This document shows positions 21,201-32,170 of a stretch of 64,000 nt of DNA, one piece after another. Below the pieces are notes generated by a model that saw nothing but the letters and a program-made list of their open reading frames with translations, did not search any database and was not told where the DNA came from. The position numbers were made by a program, and so were the translations under genes. Source of the DNA: Alviniconcha marisindica (taxonomy: Eukaryota; Mollusca; Gastropoda; Provannidae); contig JABMCL010002073.1 in assembly GCA_018857735.1 (NCBI GenBank), positions 1,408,501 to 1,472,500 on the forward strand, read 5' to 3'. How positions within the stretch are numbered: position 1 is the first letter of the stretch; every line of letters starts with the position of its first letter.

Positions 21201-24200
21201 ATTTAAAGTGTACCTGCACTCTACAGCTGGCTAAAAAAAAGATTGATCCATAAATTTTACTATGAAGTGCAACAAAAGCCACTGCTTCTGATTTTTCTTT
21301 AAAAGTCAATCCCAGTTTTGCATACTACACATAAGAGAAATGATAAATCTGAAATTTCTCCTGCTAAATGTTTACTACATGAAAATATTTAGAATATATA
21401 TATATTCACTCCGTTTGACTATTCAAATATTTTAACACTGACCTCACCTTTATGTTCACTACTTGTCCTAATGGTCTAGTCTTCTTCTGGTTTGTTTCTT
21501 CTTCTTCTGTCTGTCTTCTGCATTAGTATCAGTCAGTTATTTTTTATTCTTTATTTGTCACGAAGACGTCTCTGTCAAAATGTTGCATTTTTTGTGTGTT
21601 TTTGTTGTTGTTATCTGTGTCCTTCTTCTTTCGGTTAATAAGTTTGCCGCATTCTGTAGATGTAAATTACATACAATCCCAGTTGAATGTTCAAACTGAG
21701 CGACTATTTAGAATATTTTTCACACAATAAAGTTTTAGCAGGAGAAATTTCAGCTTGATCATTTCTTTTAGTTGCATTTATGCAAGACTTGGATTGAGAG
21801 CTGATTTTTTTTTTGAAACAGTGGCCTTTGTTACAATTCTTTTGGCCATGGTGATGTCATTCAGTGGCTAAACAGTGGGAATTGTGTTGGTATTCTATTT
21901 TTACTTGTTAAATTTTGTTATTTTCTGCTGCTTAATCAAGTTATTGCCTTATTTGTACTACATGGTTGTGTGTTGTAGGTTTAGAGAACAAGGCGGTATT
22001 GTGGAATGTCGAACTGTTGGAAAACTGGAAGAGGTAAATTTTTCTACTTACCGCATTTATTTTTGTATTTACTGGTTAAAACTTTTCTGTGCTTTAAAAA
22101 AAAAAAAATTTTTTATGAGATATATCTTTAATTTGTGCTAGATGAAATATGTTACTTTGTTTTTTTAACTATAGTTGAATTTTTTTTATATAAAATTATA
22201 TGCATTTTACCAACTTGAAACTGTTTATGTTTGTCCCAAATAATTCAGTTATTGTGTATTTATCTGCTCCATTGTTTTTGTTTAGTTTTTTTGGGGGTGG
22301 GGTGGAGTGGGGTTGGGGGGTGGGTGTCCTTGCTTCCTGTTTTGTATACTCCATAATAATATCTTTACATTATCTCACCAAATGACATGTTGGGTAGCAC
22401 ATAAGACTTCAGGGAGATCCTGTGCACTCTGTCTTGGTGTTTTTGTTTTGTTGTTGTTGGTGGTGGTGGTGGTTGTGGTGGTGATGGTGTGTGTGTGTGC
22501 GTATGCGTGTGTTTTCCACTGTTTACTCTCTGCATCACCTTTGTTCTTGGATCATCCACTTTTCATTCCCTCCCAAGTACAGGTTTCAGTGCATGGATAG
22601 AATAGTCCTTTTTCATAGTGATAGCATATCCAGGCCACTTCCATGTAGATTTTTCTGAAGATAGCAATATTATCAGGGAAGTCAGATTTGCATCTGTGGA
22701 AAATCTGTATCTTGCATGTATTGTAGGGTGAATGGGCAATTTTATAATTTTTCTAATTGTTTTCTTTTTTTTTTGTATTTTGTATAGCTAGCAGGCACCT
22801 ATGACATTGTGGTGAACTGCTGTGCATTGGGTGCACAAGAATTACTTCAGGACAAAGCCATATATCCAGTCAAAGGGCAGTTGGTGCATGTAAGTTTAAT
22901 TTTTTTATTATTATCATTAATTTTTTGAACTGCCAAAACAAGATATCGTTTAAGTTTTGTTTTTAATATTCTTGTGTCATTAAAAACAACAACTATAAGT
23001 ATAAGATGTTTTTAGCATTGTTATTGAATGTTATTTGCATAGTACCCATACAGTAGAATGTGTTTTTGGATGATGCCCTCTAACTGTTGAATGATTGCGA
23101 CTACATCTGGTGTGCCCATGCATCATGTAACACAATGGTGTTATGCCCCCTCTGACTGTAGCAATGCGGAGCTATTCGGTTAATGACTGTACTCGCTAAT
23201 TGTGGGGGCCAGTTGGTTTCTGATCATCCTCACTAACTGTGGGCGCTCGTTGGCAAATGGGCCGGGACAATTGAACCTCCATTGACTTTGAGAAACATGC
23301 TTCTTTTGATGTCGAATTCGTAAGTAACTTTTAAAGAGACGGTTGTCATAGGTTTATGGAAGAGGTACCACAAATCGTGATGTTGGGGGTGACAGGTATG
23401 GCCGGTGCACACTTTGACTATTACCATCGGCGCCCCTACGGGGCTGCACGATTTAACAAATCCATCCTTGTGATCAACGGGGAGTGATGGATGCCTCTGG
23501 AGGGAGGAGGTGCCATGAATCGTGACGGGGAAATAATCACGGAAATACAGCAAGAGAGTATAAAAGAAGAAATGAAATAAGCTCATGTTAGCTTTTGGCT
23601 TGGCTTTAAGGACGGATCAGGCTAGCTACGGCTTGGTTTTACGCTTAGCTAAGGCTCAGCATGTGGAACAGAAGCTAAGAACTGATAGCGGGAGTGCAAG
23701 CTTGGCCTAAACTATAGGGACATGATAGGAGCTGATTAGAAATTGTCTCTTGTATTTGATTTTCTTTCATAAAAAATGTTGGAACTGATTGACTGTTGAT
23801 TTCAAGCACGAAGAAATGGAATAGAAGACCAGGAGGAAAAACTAGACTATCATGTTTGAGTTATTTTACTTAGGTGGCGGTACTTGTTTGTTTTGTATGT
23901 TGGGTGTGTGGTAGTGTTACAATCATTGCAGCATGGAGTATCTCCTGTTTCATAGAGTACATTGGTGGTTTCATATCAGCAATTTTTCATTGTGTGCAGG
24001 TAAGAGCCCCGTGGATCAAGACACTCATCTACTGTATCAGCAAGACTCCCACCTATTTCATACCACAGTGAGTACTGCTATTGTTACATTTCTTTTATGT
24101 TGTTGCCATCATGTGCTTCATTTGTTTTCCCAGATACTTGTTCCTCATTCTCACTTGAGAAATTTAGCACAGCATGTTTCGATAACAACTGATCAGCAGC

Positions 24201-26911
24201 AATTTGCTGAAGGAGGGTGTTCATTAAAGTCCTACGGTGCAGGTTGAGGATAGGAAGTTAGCTGGTTTAGTCAGATGGATAAAAAATGAGTCTATTCAGC
24301 TGTGTAAACTGAGACACCCCCACCCACTCCTCTACCCCTCACCCCCCTTTTTTTCGCTCCCTCTTTCTCATTTTTAGAACACATTTGTTTCACACCAACA
24401 CTTAGGTAAAGGTACCTTTAATTCAAGCAGAAAAGCTGCCCTCATACTTTCCTTTGATGGATTTTTATTTTTTATTTTATTATTTTATTTTCAGTGATGA
24501 TTATATCATCGTCGGGGGCACTCTGGAAGAAGGCAACTACAGTACAGAAGTCAGTGCGGAGGTGCAGCAAACCATTCTTGAAAGGGCTGGGGAGATTCTG
24601 CCTCAGATCAAGGTGTGAAAACTTAAAAAAAAACAGAAAAAAAGGAACATTTAGAAATGGTCATGTAATGGTTTTTGAGTGGTAGTAATTATTCAGTGAA
24701 AGGTTGTTTACTCAATAATTCGGTTCTTTGCTCCAGGTGTAAAAATGTTCAAGAGTAACATGACTTATTTTACCCCCACAAAAGTCAGACCTGGAAGTGG
24801 AAAAATGAGGCTGTTTCTTGCTTGTTATTCCCCACCTTGACCACTAACTTGATGAGATGGCACTGACTGTAACTGAAGTAAGATATAAAAAAAAATGTCA
24901 TTTACAAATCATATTATGTCATTTATAAATCATTTGATGCAGTAAGTAAGCAATAAGCTACTGATGGCTGCAGCTGATTATGTTTCAGGTCTTCTCATTC
25001 ACTTGCACAATAGATTTTTAAATGAGGGCAGATTCACTTGCATTAAACAACTGCACATATGACTCCTCCACACTCAAAATGGTCAAAAAGACCTTGGCAG
25101 GAACTGCCATTATTTTAGTGAGTAGTCAGATTATTTTAGTGATTAAGTAAGCAATAAACTACTGATGACTGCAGCCGATTGTGTTTCAGGTCTTCTCATT
25201 CACTTGTGTAATAGATTTTTAAATGAGGGCATATTCACTTGCATTGAACAACTGCACATCTGACTTCTCCACACTCAAAAGGATAAAAAAAAGACCTCGG
25301 CAGGAAGTGCCCATTATTTTAGTGAGTAGTTGGCTTTAAATGCCCTGTCAGACATACAGGGTCACCTCAGGACTTAGCAGTTGCCATCCTACTTCATTAT
25401 TTATTTGTGTTAAGTGTTTGACAGATGTATCCACAGACATGTGTTTAGCTTCCCACAAATAAGATTGTTATTGGTCACATCTGGTTTCAGGTCATTAGTT
25501 ATCTTATAATCAAGAAATTGTGCTATCTTTTGGCAGAGTTGTTTTAACAAAGGCAGTGTGTATTTTGTTTTTTAAAAACACAGCATGATATGCTACACTG
25601 AGCTCTGCCAAAGTTCTTGTCCACTTGAGTTCAAATCTTGTAGTTGTACTATTATAAAATATCAAGGTACTCTTAAATAAGAGAAATAATGGACACAATA
25701 CCCTCCTTGAAAAAAGAAAAAAAAAAAACAAAACCCTCAAATGTGGTCCCTGGACACTATAAGCAACAGCTTTCAGATTTTTCTTGACAATAACCACTGT
25801 TGAGCTTTGCCTGTTTGTACCAATTCAGCTTACCTTGAAGGTATTTTAAGATAACCGAGACATTGGCAAATATGAATTTGAAAAATGTGTTTTCTCTGTA
25901 GGTTCAGGTCCATTTGAGTTCAGATATTGTATCTACACAATCATATACTGTTATTACTGTATTATAACTGTAGTTTCTGGCAAAGTTTGCACATGAATTT
26001 GTGCAAAATGCTGGAGTAATAAATGACAATTGATCATAATACACTATGAATAATAATAATGACGTGAGGTTTCAGCCCTTCAGAATAAATGAAATCACAA
26101 CCATTCAGAGAGGTTTTGGACATGCATCAATTGTTTGTTGACCCTTTTTTATACAGAATGAATTGTGACCTTCGTAAAACAATTTTGTTTTCTCTGTAGG
26201 GAGCAGAGGTGGTGGGAAACTGGACAGGTCTGAGACCATCACGAAATCCAATACGACTGGAGAAACAGCTCGTCACTGCCAATGGCAAGAAACTCAGAGT
26301 CAGTAGTTAATGCTGTAATACAATTGAACCCCCTTTTAAGACAAATATCACAAAGCTGTGAACATCCAAATTACTTTTCTATTCCCTGGGTAAAAACTTT
26401 ATGAACTTAAGCAAACTGTATGTGCTGTTGGAATGATTTCTCTTTGTCTTATGAGTAAAGTCTAAACAGGGATGACAGCCAACTAGCAACAACAGCACAC
26501 ACACACTCACTCTCACACACACACACACACACACACACACCATCAAATAAAATAAAAAAAAGAAGGAAAAAAAAGCATGACTCAAAAAGTGAAAATGTAA
26601 TTTATTTATTTTTACAGCAAAAGACTGGTTTTTCATGTTTGCTAAATGACCTTCAATTAATGAGAACTGTGCAAACACAATAAATTATCTAAAACTGTCT
26701 GCAAATAATATGTATGTCAACACTAATACAAAGTATGTCTACAGAGATTATCATGCACATTTACACTGTGCTGTTTTGTGTACTTTAACAGGTGGTGCAC
26801 AACTATGGGCATGGAGGCTATGGCATAATGTTCAGCTGGGGAACTGGTATCCAAGCTGCCAGAATGGCCAAAGAGTGGGCTGAAGAGGTTCCCCGCTTGG
26901 CCAAACTTTGA
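18271..26911 (+). CDS. DDO: D-aspartate/D-amino-acid oxidase family gene, copy 2 (complete)
   Basis: Ten exons: 18271-18464, 20004-20124, 20405-20484, 20818-20883, 21979-22033, 22788-22889, 24000-24067, 24495-24612, 26200-26298, 26792-26911. They join in phase to 1,023 nt, 340 aa, about the size of animal D-aspartate oxidase. The enzyme is a peroxisomal FAD flavoprotein that deaminates acidic or neutral D-amino acids to 2-oxo acids, ammonia and H2O2. The N-terminus carries the dinucleotide-binding GAGIIG (residues 8-13), the middle TYFIPH with a probable active-site Tyr225, then GLRPSR with Arg280 for the substrate carboxylate, and VVHNYGHGGYG (302-312) matching the DAO signature. It ends in AKL, a PTS1 signal. 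The start AUG has A at -3 and G at +4. The exon 9 donor is GTCAGT. The DDO-versus-DAO substrate class is not settled by sequence alone. Confidence 0.95.
20650..20747. repeat. Tandem duplication (~56 bp) in DDO2 intron 3
   Basis: CCAGCATATCTGTGATAACT plus GTCAAACTTTGGATGA occurs twice, at about 20,653 and 20,709. The intron is otherwise homologous to that before exon 4 of copy 1 only near its end. Confidence 0.9.
20975..21308. repeat. Tandem duplication (~165 bp) in DDO2 intron 4
   Basis: Two units (20,975-21,146 and 21,147-21,308) both run from GTCTGATCAGTA through ACACCACTTGCTAATAAT and CACTCTACAGCTGG to CTTCTSATTTTTCTTTAA. A single diverged unit is present in copy 1 at about 3,087-3,180, so the doubling happened after the gene duplication or was lost from copy 1. 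Confidence 0.9.
23096..23930. other. ~0.8-kb segment in DDO2 intron 6 absent from DDO1
   Basis: In copy 1 the homologous blocks CCTCTAACTGTTGAAT and the region before exon 7 are about 90 bp apart; here they are about 0.9 kb apart. The extra DNA has a different, more G+C-rich composition (for example 23,400-23,540), contains CACAAATCGTGATG and CATGAATCGTGACG direct repeats (about 23,370 and 23,514), and has no recognised gene. It is probably an inserted element. Confidence 0.6.
24942..25335. repeat. Tandem duplication (~200 bp) in DDO2 intron 8
   Basis: Two units share AGTAAGCAATAARCTACTGATG, TTTCAGGTCTTCTCATTCAC, AATAGATTTTTAAATGAGGG, AACAACTGCACAT and CCATTATTTTAGTGAGTAGT. The second starts at about 25,143. 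There is no coding content. Confidence 0.92.
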
Positions 26912-26939
26912 AGTGATAATACAGCGTCATTACTTTAAA

Positions 26940-26952
26940 AATAAAAAATAAA
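26940..26952 (+). terminator. Candidate poly(A) signals of DDO2
   Basis: Two overlapping-range AATAAA hexamers (26,940-26,945 and 26,947-26,952) lie 29-41 nt after the stop codon. Use of these would give a very short 3' UTR; the region to about 27,760 is nevertheless conserved with copy 1. Confidence 0.45.
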
Positions 26953-27119
26953 TCCTCATGGTAACAGAATTACAGGGCTATACTGGAAGAACTGTGTCTA
27001 TCTGCCTGTCTGTCTGTGCAAGTAGGGTTTGCCGGGACATTATCTTGAAAGAGTATTTTAACCAGTAATAGCTTCTTTGTTGCACATGTCTGGATTCTCT
27101 CCGTTTCACTCGCCGTCAC

Positions 27120-27322
27120 AGTCCTCCACTACCTAGTTTTCAAAATTTACCTTTTCCATTTTTGACTATGCTTTGTAGGAATTAGCAGGGTTTTGTTTTT
27201 GTTTTTTTAATGTATTGTTGTGCCATAGATTGGTATGTGAGTATTTATGCTTTCCTTTTATTAAGTTGTAAAGTGCCATGAGTGCCTGAAAGTGCTCTAT
27301 AAATTCCCCATTATTATTATCA
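27120..27322 (+). mobile_element. LINE 3' tail fragment
   Basis: TTGTAAAGTGCCATGAGTG, then AAAGTGCTCTATAAATTCCCC and (ATT)n form a typical L2/CR1-type 3' terminus. It sits in the 3' flank of DDO2. Confidence 0.55.
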
Positions 27323-27866
27323 TAGAGCTTTACACTTTTGTATCAGTTGCCATAACCTCTTGTAATTTAAGGCTACTGCAGCTGTGAATGTTAGGCCAAC
27401 TTTGTTGTAGCATTTTTCAGCTGATTACTGGAGTTCACCCGGTATATGCAATTAAATACTGACAAATGCATCCCATAAAGTGAGAGGACTATATGTGTTA
27501 TTTTTATTACCCCACCACATGGCATTTGAAAGTTGCAAGTCTTACAGGTTCTTAAATGATCATGTTCAGATGATATATAGTTGTGGTTGTTGCATACATG
27601 GACTAGATCATGCAGAAAATACTTTTCACAACTGGGGCATGCACTGGGAGATACTCAGCATGCTTTTTGCCCTATTTGAATATTTGCATTTCTTTGGATG
27701 GTTTTTGAATCTTTGTATGATGATAATCTAATGTATCAAGATTTAGAGTTTTTGAAGCATCAAATCATTTTCAACATCACAACAGAATGCACACGAAATG
27801 TTACACTTTATGTACTGACAACATGTTATCTAGTTCTGAACATTTACCCAGCTTGTTTTATGAGGG

Positions 27867-27869
<3 letters not shown>

Positions 27870-27926
<57 letters not shown>
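27870..27926. repeat. GT microsatellite
   Basis: A pure (GT)n run of about 27 units in the 3' flank of the second oxidase gene. The reverse frame reads poly(Cys-Val) and is not a gene. Confidence 0.97.
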
Positions 27927-27928
<2 letters not shown>

Positions 27929-27976
27929 AGAAGCACAGTTTTTATACAAACAATACTGTGCAATTTTTTTTTTTTT

Positions 27977-29146
27977 TTTTTATCATGCTAGTTTGATTAT
28001 TATTGCATTAGTCTATTTATATGAATCTATTAAAGTATTATTAACTTTTCAGAGGTATTCATTTGAGTCATTTTTGTGGTAAAATGGTGGCACTCTGCAT
28101 TTACTTGTCAATGATGGCATGTAATTTGTTCATGTATGAAACAAATTGGTTCCGCTGGTAACTAATGTGCACTTCAATTTTTTTTAAATCTATTTCATTT
28201 TTTTTAAATATATATTTTTTTTTTATCATGCTAGTTTGATTATTATTGCATTAGTCTATTGATATGAATCTGTTAAAGTATTATTAACTTTTCAGAGGTA
28301 TTAATTTGAGTCATTTTTGTTTGAGTTATCCACTTAATACTTTTCTTAACGGTGCTTTTCTCCAGAAGAAATAAGTTGTAAAAAAAGTGTCAGACCTTTT
28401 AATCTGAATTATTCCAAAGACTTGTGATGTGTCATACAATGATCCAACGCAGTGTAAGAGAGTCCATGTGGAGTGGTAAAATGGTGGCACGCTGCATTTA
28501 CTTGTCAATGATGGCATGTAATTTATTCATGTATGAAACAAATGGGCGACTTAGCTGCGGATCGCCCCGCTTGGTGGCGCTGGGCATATTTGGGGCTTTG
28601 ACAAAGCTAAAGTCAGCTGCAAATGATCTCCCCTACACTAGCCAGGTGGCGCTGGGCCTATTTGGGCAGTGCAATGCTCGAGCTAGCAAAGTCGCTCATT
28701 GGTTCCACTGGTAACTAATGTGCACATCAATTTTTTTTTTATCTATTGCATTTTATTTTTATATATAATTTTTTTATCATGCTAGTTTGATTATTATTGC
28801 ATTAGTCTATTGATATGAATCTATTAAAGTATTATTAACTTTTTAGAGGTATTCATTTGAGTCATTTTTGTTTGAGTTATCCACTTAATCTTTTCTTAAT
28901 GGTGCTTTTCTCCAGAAGAAATAAGTTGTAAAAAAAGTGTCAGACCTTTTAATCTGAATTATTCCAAAGACTTGTGATGTGTCATACAATGATCCAACGC
29001 AGTGTAAGAGAGTCCATGTGGAGTGGTAAAATGGTGGCACGCTGCATTTACTTGTCAATGATGGCATGTAATTTATTCATGTATGAAACAAACTGGTTCC
29101 ACAGGTAACTAATGTGCACTTCATTTTTTTTTTATCTATTGCATTT
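27977..29146. repeat. Three-copy tandem duplication with copy-specific indels
   Basis: Units start at TATCATGCTAGTTTGATTATT at 27,981, 28,224 and 28,775 and end near CTAATGTGCACWTCA. Copy 1 lacks about 154 bp present in the other two (equivalent to 28,320-28,473). Copy 2 carries an extra 154-bp insert (28,544-28,697). Copies 2 and 3 are nearly identical elsewhere. Short frames in copies 2 and 3 are repeat shadows. Confidence 0.95.
28544..28697. mobile_element. 154-bp MITE-like element with terminal inverted repeats
   Basis: The insert begins GGGCGACTTAGCT and its reverse complement end reads GAGCGACTTTGCTAGCT, giving 13-bp imperfect terminal inverted repeats. It is flanked by AT on both sides. 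Copies 1 and 3 of the host repeat supply the empty site (ACAAATTGGTTCC in copy 1), so the insertion boundaries are directly visible. Its G+C content is far above the flanks. An internal GGTGGCGCTGGGC direct repeat is present. It has no coding capacity. Confidence 0.85.
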
Positions 29147-29825
29147 TTGTTCTTTCCTCCCCCCCCCCCCCCCTTTTCTTTTGGGAGGGAGGGGGGGATG
29201 TTTGACTAAATGTAATATCAAAAACAATTTTTAAAGATATTTTTCATAGTTTGATCTCTGCTCCTAAAGGGGCCAAACAGATTTTAAGGCTGTCATTCTC
29301 TTCAGTATTTGTTTTTGTGATGCAGTTTTGGCATAATGGTATCAGGGACCCCTTTGTTTTGTTATTTTTGTATCTGCAGGTACTAGTGATACATTAACTG
29401 GGTGTAGTTTTCATTATGTTAGCTGAAATTGTTTTCCATTTGCAGTGCATTAATATTACGTTTGTTTTTTTCAAACATAAATGATGCAACCCAGTTTTGA
29501 CCAAACACTGTCAGTTTGGCTGTGAACTACAGTTAAGTCCACATACTTTTGCTTGATATTTCTCTATGATATTAACTGAAATTGTTTTCTATTTGCATTG
29601 CACTAAATATTGTTTTTTGTTTTGAAAAAAATGCTGTTGCTGTGATACAACCCAGTTTTAGTTTTCTGCAAATTGTGTACTTTGCTTGTTATTTCTTCTA
29701 ATGTTTCATTTGCTAATTTCCAGTAATGATCAAGGAGTGAAAGTAGTAACTAGTTTTGACAGCAACTAAGTAAAGTTGAAACAACTTTGTGTTTGTGTAT
29801 ATTTGTGTGTGCCAGTGAGTGTATT

Positions 29826-29868
<43 letters not shown>

Positions 29869-30479
29869 CAAGGGGAAAGGGGGAGAACTGCAAATATATT
29901 TTTACATTTTGTGTACTTGTGTGTGACTTGTGAATTTCTCCAGGCTAATGTGTGTTGCTTTCTTTGATGAAAACAACCTGCAACCTCCCCCTTTTCGCAG
30001 CAGCCAGAAAATGGGACCAACCCTCCCCTCTGTCTCAAGGAGAGAAAAGTTTATTTTGTAATTATGTGCTTTTGATGCCATGCTCATGGCTTGAAAAGCC
30101 CAAAACATGCACACATGCACTGCACACACTCTGCTGTAGACATGCAATGTTTGTCCTTTCTGTTAACTGTAGGGGAAAACTTTCCCCTGCTCTTGTTTGA
30201 TTTTTTACTGTCCTTCAGGAAGTACAGTGTGGGCCTGTAGCACATGGAACTTTGTTTATTATTCCATTGTTAGTACTACAGTTGAGGTCTGCTTGACAGA
30301 TCAAGAGTTAATAGATCTGGGTGGCATTATGTGAACATCATAAGACCAAACGTTGTAGTAAGAGAGGCTGGGGTTTGAACCCAGTCCAGGTGCTGATGTA
30401 ACCTTTCCTCATTGTCTTTGGATGTTTTGTTTTTTGTATGCTCAGTCAACCATGATGGTTATATAACCATGATGGTTAT
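29147..30479. other. Intergenic stretch, nothing recognised
   Basis: Contains a C-run (29,158-29,174), a GT then GA microsatellite (29,828-29,867), and a tRNA-promoter-like GGGGTTTGAACCC near 30,370 that could be a SINE B box. No gene was seen. Confidence 0.5.
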
Positions 30480-30497
30480 ATGGGGGGGGGGGGGGGT

Positions 30498-30900
30498 TCT
30501 GCCCCAGCATCTGTGTTGACCTTGCTGGGATGCTCACCCTGGCATCCATACCCCAACACTCATTCTGCATTGCAGCCCTGCACCCAGGAGGGCGACATCA
30601 GGTCATTGGTGGGGTGCCATCTGGAGGAGACTGCATTGCTACCAGGTCACTTGGGTGGTGTTCTGATTCAACACCTACTATGCCCCCCACTGACGACAAT
30701 ATTCGTCGTTAACTCCATAGAGAGCAGACCACTTCTAGTTCTATGTCCCTCCACCGATCCTCTTTTGTGGATTCTTGAAGGCTTTGGCCAGAACTGCCTA
30801 TGGCAAGGAACGAGGCAGGGACATCAAGACAAGAGGTCACTACAAGAGCATGGCATGAAAATGGAGCTACAGAAGCTGATATTTTTTAATATTTAAAATA
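30498..30900. other. G+C-richer element of unknown type
   Basis: This stretch is compositionally distinct from its A+T-rich flanks, follows a G-run (30,481-30,497) and ends in an A-rich tail (30,885-30,912). A 138-codon frame (30,480-30,896) shows no recognisable domain. It is probably a retroposed or repeat sequence. Confidence 0.35.
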
Positions 30901-30904
30901 AAAT

Positions 30905-31262
30905 AAAAAATTGTGCAGCTATACATGAGGATAGTACTATGATGCTATGGAGGTCCATTTTGGTTTGAGACTACCTGACAGGGCTGCAGACGGCTATGCT
31001 TGACTATCCTGGTATTAAACAGGCTGGGAACTGCGGCACTTCAGAGCAGTGTTGGTCAAGCAATTGAATTCAAAGACACACATCCCTGAAGTGGATGAAC
31101 GGCTCAGCCATGTGGTTCCAGCCTTCTCACTAGATCCATAGCACTCCCAGCCAGGTAGGAGCCAGTCAGGGCTGAAAACCACCACATGACTGATAGGATT
31201 TAAACCCAATTAAGACCTTCAAACCTGCAGTCTGAAGCACTAACCACTGCGCTATACAGGGG
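30905..31262 (-). mobile_element. tRNA-derived SINE
   Basis: On the minus strand the element begins CCCTGTATAGCGCAGTGG, containing a perfect RNA polymerase III A box (TAGCGCAGTGG, 31,254-31,244). About 36 bp later comes a B-box-like GGGTTTAAATCC (31,207-31,196). A non-tRNA body follows, ending at a T/A-rich stretch near 30,905. The cloverleaf is not intact, so this is a SINE head, not a functional tRNA gene. Confidence 0.7.
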
Positions 31263-31599
31263 CTGGTCAGTCAAACATTAGTTGAGAACACAATAAACGC
31301 TAAAAACAGCATGTCACAAAACTAACACATTGTCAATTGTAAAAAGCGGTGAAACTGAGGTGAGTAAAACGAAAATCAAAAATGTAACCCCCCCCCCGTA
31401 AACGTTGATCTCCAAAGCCAAGATGCAATCCAAAGATACGTCAGTGGACTCGAATAACACCCCGGACGACCGAGCTGTAAAATGCCGCTGCTTTGCTTCA
31501 AACGCACACAAAAAAAAAGAGAGCAAAATATGTCCACATAGGATGCAGACACCGAGATGGCGCCTCTCACTTCAATAAAAGACTTTACACCTATTGTTT

Positions 31600-32170
31600 G
31601 GACGCGCGCACACACACACACACAGACGCGGCGCGCGCGGGCGCGCAGTTGAAAATACATCTGACCAGAGACACTACACTACTTGCTGCAGTGACACTAC
31701 ACTACATCTCTGATCTGACTGAAGAAAAGGTGGGTTACGGTGTGTTGAAGGAGTGGGTGAGGGATGTCACCAAAAATACTAACATTTTAATATATTCTTT
31801 AATCGCTTATTCCATTCGAAAAACAGCTAGGTCTGCAAATCCTGCTCTATCGTTTTTAATGTAATTATATACTTCAAAAGCAAAAACAACAACAACAAAG
31901 AAGCAAACGAAACAAAACAACATAATACGAGCGACAGAAGAAGCTGCCCGCGGTGACATAGTTATGCCCCTTGGTTTTTTTTTTTTTGTTGACAGCCAAC
32001 AGGTGTCGTGTCGCCTTCAAGCGAGGGAGAGCTGTCTGCATTTGACCACGGTAATCGAAGCGACTTGTTTTGGTAGTACCACGTTTGGAATGTCGACTTT
32101 TCCGAAGGTTTTATGCCTGTCCTCAGTTCTAAAAGTCATTGAAAGGGCCCGACGTTGTTCGAACCATCCG
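31600..32170 (+). promoter_or_regulatory. CpG-rich candidate promoter and non-coding first exon of the receptor gene
   Basis: The stretch contains GACGCGGCGCGCGCGGGCGCGC (31,626-31,647) and scattered CpGs, in contrast to the CpG-poor surroundings. It ends at a good splice donor, CATCCG|GTAAGC (32,170). It lies about 7 kb upstream of the receptor start codon on the same strand, which fits a 5' UTR exon. There is no direct evidence of transcription. Confidence 0.3.

Noticed and set aside
30480..30896. 138-codon frame as a gene
   Set aside because: It lies in a compositionally distinct repeat-like element with an A-rich end and shows no domain.
31190..31262. tRNA gene on the minus strand
   Set aside because: A and B boxes are present but the acceptor, anticodon and T arms do not fold as a tRNA; it is the head of a SINE.
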